This document shows, in pieces, positions 21,425 to 29,549 of a stretch of 35,384 nt of DNA (the stretch's first letter is position 1; the number at the start of each line of letters is the position of its first letter). The position numbers and the translations under genes were made by a program. Source of the DNA: a virus; the IMG/VR virus record IMGVR_UViG_3300032893_000195, positions 1-35,384 of that record. One strand, 5' to 3'. Under the pieces are notes generated by a model that did not search any database, was not told the DNA's origin, and saw only the letters and a program-made list of their open reading frames with translations.

Positions 21425-21467
21425 GCCCGGCTCACCGGGCACGGAGAAAACGCTCCACGAGAGGGCG
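21425..21467 (+). promoter_or_regulatory. Hairpin plus repeated leader (copy 2) before the first fibre gene
   Basis: GCCCGG (21425-21430) pairs with CCGGGC (21435-21440) around CTCA. Bases 21448-21467 then repeat the leader found at 13815-13834 with one mismatch and supply the GAGAGGG ribosome-binding sequence for ATG 21473. There is no U-tract, so the stem is more likely an RNA end-protector or weak terminator than a strong terminator. Confidence 0.5.
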
Positions 21468-21472
21468 GGCTT

Positions 21473-22669
21473 ATGGGTCGGTTCATCAATCTGCGCGAGC
21501 TGCGGATCGCGGTGATTCTTTACGTCGTGCTTCCGACGGCCGCGGCCGCGCAATTTACGACGGTCTCGGGCACCGTCACCGATCCGAATGGGTTGCCTTA
21601 CGCCGGCGGTACCATCTCGGCGACGCTGATCTCGAGCGGCACGCCCACGCTCAGCGGATTACCGTACACACCACCATCGCAGCCAACCGGGCTCAACTCC
21701 GCGGGCAGCTTCACGCTGCAGCTCGGGGATAACACGGTCCTGCAGCCGGGCGGCACGCAATGGAAATTTATTGTTTGCTCGGGAGTGGCCACGGTGCAGC
21801 CCGCGATCGGTAAGGGTCCGATCTGTTTTACGGCGGGGCCGATCACGATCTCGGGATCCTCGCAATCGATCACGGCAACGCTCACCGCGGCCGCTCTCGC
21901 GTTAACTGTGCCAGTCGGCGGCGGCGGCGTGAGCGGGCCCGGATCCTCGACGCTCAACGCTTTTGCTAAGTGGAATAATACCGGCGGCACGGCACTCGCC
22001 AACTCGCTTGCGGTCGACAATGGCACGACGTTGACATATAGCGGTACTGGCGGGCTCTCCGCGGCGAGCCTGGCGAACACACCCACGGGCACGCTCTCGA
22101 TCGGAACCAACATCACGAGCGGGAAAGTGCAGATCGGAAGCTCGAGCGCGGGCAGCACGGTGGCAAGTACGGCCGACATAACCACCATCAACGATCGAGC
22201 CGGGGGCGGATTTTCCGCCGGCAACGGCTCGGGCGGAGTGCAGCTTCAAGACGACACTTTAAGCGCGATCTTGCGGCTCACGGGTGGCGAGTTCACGCTC
22301 ATCAATAGCTCGATTCTCAATATCACCTCGTCGGGCACCGTGCTCGAGACAAACTTTCCGGTGTTTGAAACGGGCTCCTTTGTTTCTGGGAATGGGCCCG
22401 GGGGCACGTTCACGCTGAGCGGCTGCACGCCGTCGGCTCTTGTCGGTGGCAATACGGCGGGGCAGTTCACGAGCGGCACCACGGGCACGTGCAGCACAAC
22501 GATTACCTTCGGTACGAACGTGATCGCGCCGCATGGCTGGAATTGCGCGGTGAGCGATCGCAATACTGCAGCGGTGGGCGTCACTACGGCGTCAAGTACG
22601 ACAACGGCCACGATCAGCGTTCCAACCACGAGCGGGAACACGGTTTCGTTTTCCTGCATGGGGTACTGA
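21473..22669 (+). CDS. Secreted fibre protein (short paralogue)
   Basis: 398 residues. A Sec signal peptide (ELRIAVILYVVLPTAAA, cleavage before QF) is followed by a domain at about 27-157 that is nearly the same as that in the 1260-residue fibre: QFTTVSGTVTDPNGLPYAG, SSGTPTLSGLPYTPPSQP, then FTAGPITISG. This beta domain resembles the carboxypeptidase-regulatory-like domains common in acidobacterial surface proteins. The rest is Gly/Ser/Thr-rich repeat-like beta structure (FAKWNNTGGTALANSL) typical of fibre shafts. It ends in a small head with Cys (WNCAVSDRNTAAVG; SFSCMGY). It probably binds the host surface; the export signal is the unexpected part. Confidence 0.65.
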   Translation: MGRFINLRELRIAVILYVVLPTAAAAQFTTVSGTVTDPNGLPYAGGTISATLISSGTPTLSGLPYTPPSQPTGLNSAGSFTLQLGDNTVLQPGGTQWKFIVCSGVATVQPAIGKGPICFTAGPITISGSSQSITATLTAAALALTVPVGGGGVSGPGSSTLNAFAKWNNTGGTALANSLAVDNGTTLTYSGTGGLSAASLANTPTGTLSIGTNITSGKVQIGSSSAGSTVASTADITTINDRAGGGFSAGNGSGGVQLQDDTLSAILRLTGGEFTLINSSILNITSSGTVLETNFPVFETGSFVSGNGPGGTFTLSGCTPSALVGGNTAGQFTSGTTGTCSTTITFGTNVIAPHGWNCAVSDRNTAAVGVTTASSTTTATISVPTTSGNTVSFSCMGY

Positions 22670-22673
22670 GCGC

Positions 22674-23048
22674 ATGTGGCGATCGCTTGCAATCTTTGCG
22701 CTTTTGAGTGGCTCCGCCTGGGCGCAGCTTCCGGATGCTCCCGAACCGCAAGCGCCGGTGCACTTTTGGACAATCCGCGCGGATTGGCAATCTCCTCCCC
22801 TGCGAAGCAATCGGCAAGTGCTCAAGTCTTGGCAGTTTTGGGCGGTCCATGCGGCGATGTACGGCGCGGCAATCGCAGCTTTTCGAAGCAAGCACGCGGG
22901 CGAAGAAGTGCACTCAGAAGTTCCGGTACTGGTTAGCCTCACGGCTTTGGATTTTCTGACCGATCGATATTTGGGCGAGCCGTACGCGGTCGGGCCGGCG
23001 ATTTATGCCACGGCGCACTATGCGCGCGCGGCGGGGAAGGGACAATAA
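22674..23048 (+). CDS. Small secreted or membrane protein between the fibre genes
   Basis: 124 residues. A signal peptide (MWRSLAIFALLSGSAWA, cleavage before QLPD) is followed by APEPQAPVHFWTIRADW, then moderately hydrophobic segments (WQFWAVHAAMYGAAIAAF; VPVLVSLTALDFLTDRYL). The plan loosely resembles the early protein at 3098-3490. Placed between two fibre genes, it could be a membrane partner or assembly factor for them. No established family. Confidence 0.55.
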   Translation: MWRSLAIFALLSGSAWAQLPDAPEPQAPVHFWTIRADWQSPPLRSNRQVLKSWQFWAVHAAMYGAAIAAFRSKHAGEEVHSEVPVLVSLTALDFLTDRYLGEPYAVGPAIYATAHYARAAGKGQ

Positions 23049-23051
23049 ACG

Positions 23052-26000
23052 ATGCGACGATGCTTTCTGTGGCTCTGTGTGCTCCTCGCGGCATTGCCGG
23101 CCGCGGCGCAGTTTACCTCGGTGACGGGTACGGTCACGGATCCGAACGGCATCCCGTATGCGTACGGCACCATCTCGGCGACGATCATCTCGAGCGGCAC
23201 TCCCACGCTGAACGGTTTTCCCTACACTCCACCATCGCAGCCCGCGGGCTTGAATTCGCTCGGCTCTTTCGTGATGCAGCTCGCCGATAACACGGTGCTG
23301 CAGCCTGGCGGGTCACAATGGAAATTTACGGTTTGCTCGGGCGCGGGCACGGTCAACCCGGCAATCGGCAAGGGCAGTGTGTGCTTTACTGCAGGGCCGA
23401 TCACGATCTCGGGCTTTTCGCAGAGCATTTCGGCGACGCTCAACGCGGCTGCTCTGGCACTGACGGTGCCGATCGGCGGGGGCGGTGGAGTGTCGAGCAT
23501 CACGGGCGACGGCACGCTGATTACTAACAGCTCATCGGTCGGTGCGGTGGTGCTCACGCTCGGCAATGCGCCGGCCACAAGCGTTTGGGGCAATACGGCG
23601 GGCGGATCCGGGGCGCCGGCGTACACCGCAAACCCGGTAGTAAACGGGCTTTCGCTCGCGGGCATTACGGGAGCAACTCAGTGCTTACACGTCAATGCCT
23701 CGGGCCTTGTTAGCGGTACGGGCTCCGATTGCGGCGCCGGCGGGGGAGTCACGGGATCGGGCACACCTGGCCATGTGTCGTATTGGACGGGGGCCACGGC
23801 GCTCGGCGATTCGCCGATCACAACCGATGGAAGCACCTTTGTCACGCTGGGCACGGGTCTCGCTCCGCTCACCATCACCGGCAATGCAGTCTCGGAGCGA
23901 TCGGCGCCGGCCGGCACGTGCGCGGGCACGAATGCAATTCCCGGGCCGACGGTAGGCTGCAGCTCGTTTTTAAGTTTGGATCTGCCGGCAACCTCGAGCG
24001 CAAGCGCTATCACCTCGGGCGTGACAGCCTTACAGAAAAACAATACGGGCACGGCCGTCGCGCTGCAGATGGCGGGTTATTTTAGTTCGCAAAATCAGGG
24101 CGGGGCGATCACAGAATCGCGCGGGCTCTATGCGGAAAGCTATCAGACGACGGGGGCCGCGCCGACGACGAACCGCGGCATTTTTGGCTTCGCGGCCAAT
24201 ACGGGCGGCGGCACCTCTACCACGAATGAGGCGGGCGTTTTTCAGTCGGGGGCAAGTGCGGGCACGAATACAAACGATTACGGAGTGCATATCCTCACGC
24301 CGGTCGCAGGTGGCACACTCACGAATCACGCCGGGCTAAAGATCGAAACGCAGGGCACGGGCACGGCGATCACTACGGGCTCGGATCCGACGGTTTTGGG
24401 CTCGCTCACATCGGGCGGCACGAACTGCGTGCAAGCGAGCAGCACGGGGCAGTTGTCGATCACGGGCTCACCATGTGGCGCCGGCGGTGGGCTGCCATCT
24501 GGGATACAAGCGCAGCCCTTGGTGAACACAACCGGGGCGACTACCTACGCAACGTCGGCGCTCTTTTGGGATGCATCGCAATTTACGGGTGCGACGGCAG
24601 ACGTCAAGCTCAACACCGCGAATGCGTACGCCATCACGAATAACGGGGGCACGATCGACGCGCGAGCGCTGGGCGGGGCGCAGACGATCGCATCGGAAGT
24701 CAGCATTAGCCAATTGCGGCCGCCGGTCCTCACTTCGCCCGCCGGCACCTCGCCTGGTGCCGGCACTTACAAGCTGGTGTACACACTCACGTCGCCGGCG
24801 GCAACCGAAACCTCGGCGTCGATGGAATCGTCGATCACGATCACGGGCGCGCAGTCGATTCAAGTCGCGGCGCCATCATTCCCGGGATCGGCGACAACCT
24901 ATAGCGTTTACATGACGGCCGCGGGCGGCGCGTCGTGGACTGAGGTAAAGTGCGCGGGGGCGACGGGCGTCGCGATCGGCTCGCCGGTCACCATCACGGC
25001 CACGTGCGGCGGCGGTGCCGTCTCGAAAAGTAATAATGGCTTCGGTGTATCGCTGATCCCTCCGAAAACTGGCATTTGGACGGTCACGATCGCCGATTCG
25101 GTTGCAAACACCTCGTGCGGTCTGAAATTTTTCGATAACGCGAGCTATGAAGGGCAGAGCGCCGGCGAGGGGCGATCGTTCTGGCTCACCTCGAATGCGA
25201 GCACTAATGTCGAGGCGCTCGAGTGCACCGATAACAATCCAAAGCAGACGGCAATTTATGTGCGGATCGACGGGATCGCGGCTCGCGGCACGGGCTCGGA
25301 TCACATACAAACGGCAACGTGCCTTTTTCGCAACGTGTTCGACGTCTCGCGCTCTACAAATATGCAGTGCGGTGCGAATCAGGCAGCCTATCCTGTAAGC
25401 AAGTTTTACGGCACGCTTTCGACGGGCACGGGAGCGGCGACGCAGGTCTCGGGCAACTTCGAAGCGAATTCAGTCAGCGAGCCGATGGTCATCGGCACCT
25501 CGGCGTCGGCCACCACGATCGGATGGGATTTTAATAACATCTCTGCGGTGCATCCTGGCAACACTCTTCCTAACATCGAAATTTTGGGCGGGGTGCGCTC
25601 GGTGCATTTTTCCGGCATCACGTACCTCGAGGGCCCATCCGCCGGCGCGTGCGCTTCGCCGATTCAGATCTCTACGCTCGCGAGCATGCCCGGGCCGGTG
25701 GTCTTTGATAACGTGCACCACGGCGCGGGGTGCTCGGGCACGACGTCTTACCTGATTTCTGTGCCGAATGCGTTCACGCTCGGGCAGCTCAATGTGTTGT
25801 CGGTTTTCACGGGCAACTTTACGAACCTTTTCAATTACAACCCTACGAGCTACACCGTCGCCGGCGTGGGCACGGCGACGACGTACCCCAACCTGGTATT
25901 CGATAAAAACAATCCGAGCACCGTGGCCACTGGGCTCAACGTGACGGGCGCCGTCAATTCCGCGACGGGCTTTCAGGTGAATGCGCTCGCTCCGCTGGGG

Positions 26001-26834
26001 GCGGTGCTCTCGGGCAATGGCACGAATGGAGTATTTCAGCAACCGGGCATTGCGGCGTCGACGCCGGCGGGCACCACGGTCACGATCAACGGTGACGGCG
26101 TGAATTCGAATCGCGGCGGTGTGGTCTATATCAACAATTCGTCGACGGTCACGGTCAACATTCAAGGGCCCGCCAACACCGGATTTCAGTCGAATTACTG
26201 GACGACGGTTTGCAACATCAACAGCGGCATGGGCGTGATCACGGTCACGGGCGGCGGTTCGATCGTAAACGGCTACTCTGAAGTGCCTCCCGGGTCGACC
26301 GCGGTACCGAGCTGCGCGAAGATCGTTACTGACGTCGACGGCACCGATTACGACGTGCTGCTGCAGAGCAACAATTATGCCAACCGGCTCACCTCTGACT
26401 ATACGAATGCGACGACGAGCTACACCTCGCTGCTGTCATTTCCGATCGCAGCGAACACAAAAGTCTCATGGCAGTGCGCCGGCGGCTATAAGGTCACGGG
26501 CACGTTTCAAGCGATCTTTGCGGTTAATTTCTCGCAAGCTCCAACGAATGCGGCAATCGCGGGCAACGCAAATACGGGGGACGTCGGCGGGGCAGGGCAT
26601 CAAGAGTCGAATGGGCAAGGGGTCTCAGGGATCACCACGGCATCGGACAATATCGCCACGCAGCCCACGAACACAGCGAGCGCGGCGGGTACGTTTCCTT
26701 TCATCATTTCCGGAGTTGATGAAAATGGAGGCACGGCCGGCGTGATCACGATCGAGGCTAAGAGCAATAACGTTTCCGGCACGGTCACGGTGAAAAAGGA
26801 TAACCTTTGGTGCGTTTGGCAATTTCTAAATTAA
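23052..26834 (+). CDS. Giant secreted fibre protein with beta-helix-like region (long paralogue)
   Basis: 1260 residues, the largest protein here. Signal peptide CFLWLCVLLAALPAAA before QF; a domain at about 21-150 shared with the shorter fibre; a shaft with motifs typical of fibre repeats (GSGTPGHVSYWTGATALGD); and a mid-region at about 510-545 (ADVKLNTANAYAITNNGG, then TIDARALGGAQTI) that looks like the start of a pectate-lyase-type right-handed beta helix. An Ig/FN3-like segment (APSFPGSATTYSVYM) and long Gly/Ser/Thr-rich beta structure follow. The fold suggests a receptor-binding or polysaccharide-degrading fibre. Cysteines are scattered, as in exported proteins. Its 3' end overlaps the esterase start. 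Confidence 0.65.
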   Translation: MRRCFLWLCVLLAALPAAAQFTSVTGTVTDPNGIPYAYGTISATIISSGTPTLNGFPYTPPSQPAGLNSLGSFVMQLADNTVLQPGGSQWKFTVCSGAGTVNPAIGKGSVCFTAGPITISGFSQSISATLNAAALALTVPIGGGGGVSSITGDGTLITNSSSVGAVVLTLGNAPATSVWGNTAGGSGAPAYTANPVVNGLSLAGITGATQCLHVNASGLVSGTGSDCGAGGGVTGSGTPGHVSYWTGATALGDSPITTDGSTFVTLGTGLAPLTITGNAVSERSAPAGTCAGTNAIPGPTVGCSSFLSLDLPATSSASAITSGVTALQKNNTGTAVALQMAGYFSSQNQGGAITESRGLYAESYQTTGAAPTTNRGIFGFAANTGGGTSTTNEAGVFQSGASAGTNTNDYGVHILTPVAGGTLTNHAGLKIETQGTGTAITTGSDPTVLGSLTSGGTNCVQASSTGQLSITGSPCGAGGGLPSGIQAQPLVNTTGATTYATSALFWDASQFTGATADVKLNTANAYAITNNGGTIDARALGGAQTIASEVSISQLRPPVLTSPAGTSPGAGTYKLVYTLTSPAATETSASMESSITITGAQSIQVAAPSFPGSATTYSVYMTAAGGASWTEVKCAGATGVAIGSPVTITATCGGGAVSKSNNGFGVSLIPPKTGIWTVTIADSVANTSCGLKFFDNASYEGQSAGEGRSFWLTSNASTNVEALECTDNNPKQTAIYVRIDGIAARGTGSDHIQTATCLFRNVFDVSRSTNMQCGANQAAYPVSKFYGTLSTGTGAATQVSGNFEANSVSEPMVIGTSASATTIGWDFNNISAVHPGNTLPNIEILGGVRSVHFSGITYLEGPSAGACASPIQISTLASMPGPVVFDNVHHGAGCSGTTSYLISVPNAFTLGQLNVLSVFTGNFTNLFNYNPTSYTVAGVGTATTYPNLVFDKNNPSTVATGLNVTGAVNSATGFQVNALAPLGAVLSGNGTNGVFQQPGIAASTPAGTTVTINGDGVNSNRGGVVYINNSSTVTVNIQGPANTGFQSNYWTTVCNINSGMGVITVTGGGSIVNGYSEVPPGSTAVPSCAKIVTDVDGTDYDVLLQSNNYANRLTSDYTNATTSYTSLLSFPIAANTKVSWQCAGGYKVTGTFQAIFAVNFSQAPTNAAIAGNANTGDVGGAGHQESNGQGVSGITTASDNIATQPTNTASAAGTFPFIISGVDENGGTAGVITIEAKSNNVSGTVTVKKDNLWCVWQFLN

Positions 26835-27934
26835 TTGTGCTGTTCGTGCTGGCTGTCAGCGCTCGGGCATCCACTCTGCCCGGGGGCTGTTCGTTTGGCG
26901 TCGCGTGTGACACTGGCATTTTGTCGGCAACATTCGCCGGCCGCACTCGCTATTTTTACGCTTATTTTCCCGCGGGGCTTTCGAACGGCGTGGCGTATCC
27001 GATGATCACGCACCTGCATGCTGCGTCTTACGTGACGTGCGGAGCGGGCCTCGGGATCGGCGGGGCGAATGGGTGCCCGTCGCCGGGCGAGGATTCAGCG
27101 GGCCCGCTAAAGCAGTTTGCGAACATGAATAACGTCGCGATTCTGTGGGTTCTTTCCACCTGCATGGATACGACGTCAAACGGCGGAGTGCAACCGTTCA
27201 CAGAATGCAGCACTTCCACCACGGGCACCAACGTCGGCGGGTGGGTCTGGGATATTTCGTACTTTTCGAGCTACTACAATTACACGCCGGCGCTGGCGCA
27301 GTCGGATGATCTTGGATGGATCAGCAATCTGATCGCAACTGCAACCGGCACCTGGGGGGCGAATTGTCCCGCTAAGTGCCTGCTCACGGGCCGGTCGACG
27401 GGATCGATCGAGGCGAGCCAATACGGCGCGCAATTCGTGGGCTCGAGTTTGAGCGCGGTTTCTGCGCTTGGCATGTGGGCCGATACGGTCTGCGCGCGAT
27501 CTACCTCGGGCTGCGATGCTTCGCTCGCGGCGATCAGCACCGTGCTCAACGTGTACATCGTCGACGGCGATGCTGATACAACCCAGATTCCATATTGCGG
27601 GGGCTCCACGACGGTTTGGACGGGATTACCGACGATGACCGTGCCGAGCCAAGATGCGGTGTATAGCTACTGGACGGGCGCCAATGGGCTCAAGTGCACC
27701 ACGTTTTCGACGGCGCAAGCGATATGCTCCGCGGGCGTGCCGAATGCGAGTTTTCCCGGGACGGCGCTCGCGACGGGGTGCACCTCGAGCGCGCGCGTGA
27801 TGTTTACGGATTACGTGGGGCACAAGCACACCGATAGCGGGCCAACTTTGCAGACGCTTTGCGGCTTTTGGAATTTCCAATTTCCTACCGTGGCGTGCGT
27901 GCAAGGCAATTACGTGCCGCAAACTTTTTTCTAG
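26807..27934 (+). CDS. Secreted alpha/beta-hydrolase esterase (PHB-depolymerase/feruloyl-esterase-like)
   Basis: 375 residues from TTG 26807 (GTG 26810 is equally good); it overlaps the fibre gene by 28 bp. Signal peptide KLIVLFVLAVSARA. The mature enzyme has the GxSxG nucleophile elbow as GRSTG with Ser197, an acid candidate in YIVDGDADTT (Asp253, 255 or 257) and a late His in GHKHTDSG (His339 or His341): a complete triad in family order. The secreted LpqC/PHB-depolymerase type cleaves esters in polyesters or acetylated polysaccharides. Next to the fibres it may remove O-acetyl groups from a host capsule. Its TAG stop shares the palindrome CTAG with the convergent gene. Confidence 0.65.
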   Translation: MVRLAISKLIVLFVLAVSARASTLPGGCSFGVACDTGILSATFAGRTRYFYAYFPAGLSNGVAYPMITHLHAASYVTCGAGLGIGGANGCPSPGEDSAGPLKQFANMNNVAILWVLSTCMDTTSNGGVQPFTECSTSTTGTNVGGWVWDISYFSSYYNYTPALAQSDDLGWISNLIATATGTWGANCPAKCLLTGRSTGSIEASQYGAQFVGSSLSAVSALGMWADTVCARSTSGCDASLAAISTVLNVYIVDGDADTTQIPYCGGSTTVWTGLPTMTVPSQDAVYSYWTGANGLKCTTFSTAQAICSAGVPNASFPGTALATGCTSSARVMFTDYVGHKHTDSGPTLQTLCGFWNFQFPTVACVQGNYVPQTFF

Positions 27935-28173
27935 TGTGGCCTGGCGATCGAGCTGGCTTCGGTCTTGGGCACGAAAAACACCTGCGAGCTGAGCAGCGCG
28001 CAACACTCGGGGCAGTACAGGGCGAAGATCATGGCAAGCGCCTGGCCGGCGGCAATCGGTTTTTCCCATTGATACGTGTTCACCGCGAGCAGCTCGGCGG
28101 AGCAATGCGGGCAGCGGGGCGGGGGCTGCACCGCGGGATCGGTCGGGGCGTCGTGGGGGATCGGCGTGCTCAT
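27931..28173 (-). CDS. Zinc-ribbon protein
   Basis: 80 residues with a good GAGGAGC ribosome-binding site. CPHCSAELLAVNTYQWEKP, then a short hydrophobic helix (IAAGQALAMIFALY), then CPECCALL gives a CxxC...CxxC zinc ribbon. It is the last gene of the leftward operon, and its TAG stop overlaps the esterase stop on the other strand within CTAG. Function unknown. Confidence 0.6.
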   Translation of the reverse strand: MSTPIPHDAPTDPAVQPPPRCPHCSAELLAVNTYQWEKPIAAGQALAMIFALYCPECCALLSSQVFFVPKTEASSIARPH

Positions 28174-28185
28174 TCGGCGTGCTCC

Positions 28186-28488
28186 TCAAAAGTTTGCGCG
28201 ATTAAAATCACTTTCTTTGAAAATCATGGATCCGGCGCCGGTGAGCCCGGGGGAGGTGGTGAATTCGAATCCTCCGGCCTCAATCGCGGCAAGCTTCGCG
28301 CGATACCACTCCACGGCGCGAGCTGCAAAGCGCTCTTTTTCCGCCCACTCTTCGCGCGCATCGATCAGTCGTCGCACTTCGCGAATCACAGCCTCGCGGC
28401 GCTCCTCTTCGTGTCGCTGCTGCGCTGCAGTTACGAGCGCTTTGCCAACTTCTGCATTGTTGTAAGTAAGGGCTACGTCGTTGGTCAT
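28186..28488 (-). CDS. Helical hypothetical protein
   Basis: 100 residues, coupled by ATGA to the ATPase upstream. One long charged helix (HEEERREAVIREVRRLIDA, then EEWAEKERFAARAVEWYR) suggests a coiled coil, followed by a short glycine-containing end (FTTSPGLTGAGSM). Its strict coupling to the ATPase makes it a candidate partner in packaging. No motif recognised. Confidence 0.55.
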   Translation of the reverse strand: MTNDVALTYNNAEVGKALVTAAQQRHEEERREAVIREVRRLIDAREEWAEKERFAARAVEWYRAKLAAIEAGGFEFTTSPGLTGAGSMIFKESDFNRANF

Positions 28489-29549
28489 CCGGTATGCTCC
28501 TCGTCAAACTCTCGCACGATTTCGCGCGCACTGTCTATGGTTTCCTCGCCGCGGGCGATGGCCTCGGCGTGCAACGCGCTGCGCATCCATGCCGGCCAAC
28601 AATAGCAGCGATACATTTCCTCATCAAAACACACGATAAACTCGCCGCGGCCTAGGGTCTGGATCTCGGCTCGCGTCGGCCGCGGGTACATGCTTTCCGG
28701 AATGGCGTCGAGGGTTTTCTCGATTTCCGCTTTGAGTCGCTGCACGCCGAAAAGCCACACTCGAATCTGGCTCAGCAGTGTGGCACTGATGCCGGAAAGG
28801 TTTTGAGAATCAATCCACAGAAAATTTTCGAGCGCCGCTCCCTGGCGGATGAATTCTTCCGCGGCGTCGCGCACGGGCGAGCGGCGCGCGGCCGGCGCAA
28901 ACTTCCACGCTTCCGGCATGGTCACGATCGTTTTTTTACCGTGCAGGTGTACCCAGCGGATCACCGATCGCACGATCAGGCTTTGGATGTGGAATTCGTA
29001 GCGCTCCAAGTCGATCACGTTCAGCCCGGGCTCGAGCTCCGGCGCGCGGGATTTGCCTTTCAGTTTTCCGAGCTCTTCGATCGTAATGGCGAGATCGTCT
29101 TGGATCTCACCGAAAATGAGCTCGCGCTGTCCGGTGGCTTTCGAAAGTGCGGTTTTTACGTTGCGCTGCACGTCCTCGAGCGTGCGGGGCTGGGCCCACT
29201 CGGCGAACATCTTGCCGCCCGGCCGGCCGCTCTGCCCGGCACGGCACACCGATCGCAAGCACTGCCTTTGAAACTTATCGTACTTTTCTTCGGTGAGCGC
29301 TTCGCAGAGGGCTTTGATCGAGCGCCAATCGACGGTTTCCTCGAAATAGGGCGGGATCTCCCGGGCGAAGCGGAAAGAACCCTCGCCGCGCTTCGTGAGG
29401 AACGCGATCGTTTTGGAGTCGGCGCGCGTGGCGCAAGCTTCGAGGGCGGTGGTTTTGCCGGCGCGCTGCGTCTGCCCTACGATCACCATGTGTCCGACGG
29501 GGATGTACACCGGGGCGCCGGATCCGAGCTCGTAACCTAGGTGGATCAC
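28485..29549 (-). CDS. HerA/FtsK-type ATPase, candidate genome-packaging motor
   Basis: The GTG at 29549 is chosen for its GTGA overlap with the methyltransferase stop, giving 354 residues. P-loop GQTQRAGKTT (25-34) with Lys32; a Walker B-like strand TIVTMPEAW (207-215) with Glu213 and Pro where Asp is usual; then a helix and WIDSQN (245-250) with the sensor Gln seen in HerA and FtsK motors. A conserved FLTKRGEGSF follows the P-loop. Hexameric motors of this superfamily pump DNA, and in PRD1/PM2-type viruses they package the genome. I recall a family of viral ATPases with this same GQTQxxGKTT and PEAW. It lies at the end of the early operon, with no terminase anywhere. Confidence 0.75.
   Translation of the reverse strand: MIHLGYELGSGAPVYIPVGHMVIVGQTQRAGKTTALEACATRADSKTIAFLTKRGEGSFRFAREIPPYFEETVDWRSIKALCEALTEEKYDKFQRQCLRSVCRAGQSGRPGGKMFAEWAQPRTLEDVQRNVKTALSKATGQRELIFGEIQDDLAITIEELGKLKGKSRAPELEPGLNVIDLERYEFHIQSLIVRSVIRWVHLHGKKTIVTMPEAWKFAPAARRSPVRDAAEEFIRQGAALENFLWIDSQNLSGISATLLSQIRVWLFGVQRLKAEIEKTLDAIPESMYPRPTRAEIQTLGRGEFIVCFDEEMYRCYCWPAWMRSALHAEAIARGEETIDSAREIVREFDEEHTG

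Noticed and set aside
28803-29540. 245-residue plus-strand frame opposite the ATPase
   Set aside because: Arg/Gly/Phe-rich shadow of the ATPase coding strand; no motif and no ribosome-binding site, while the ATPase has clear motifs.
28485-29549. Large terminase subunit
   Set aside because: The motor lacks the terminase nuclease domain and its motif order (PEAW, then IDSQ) is that of HerA/FtsK proteins.
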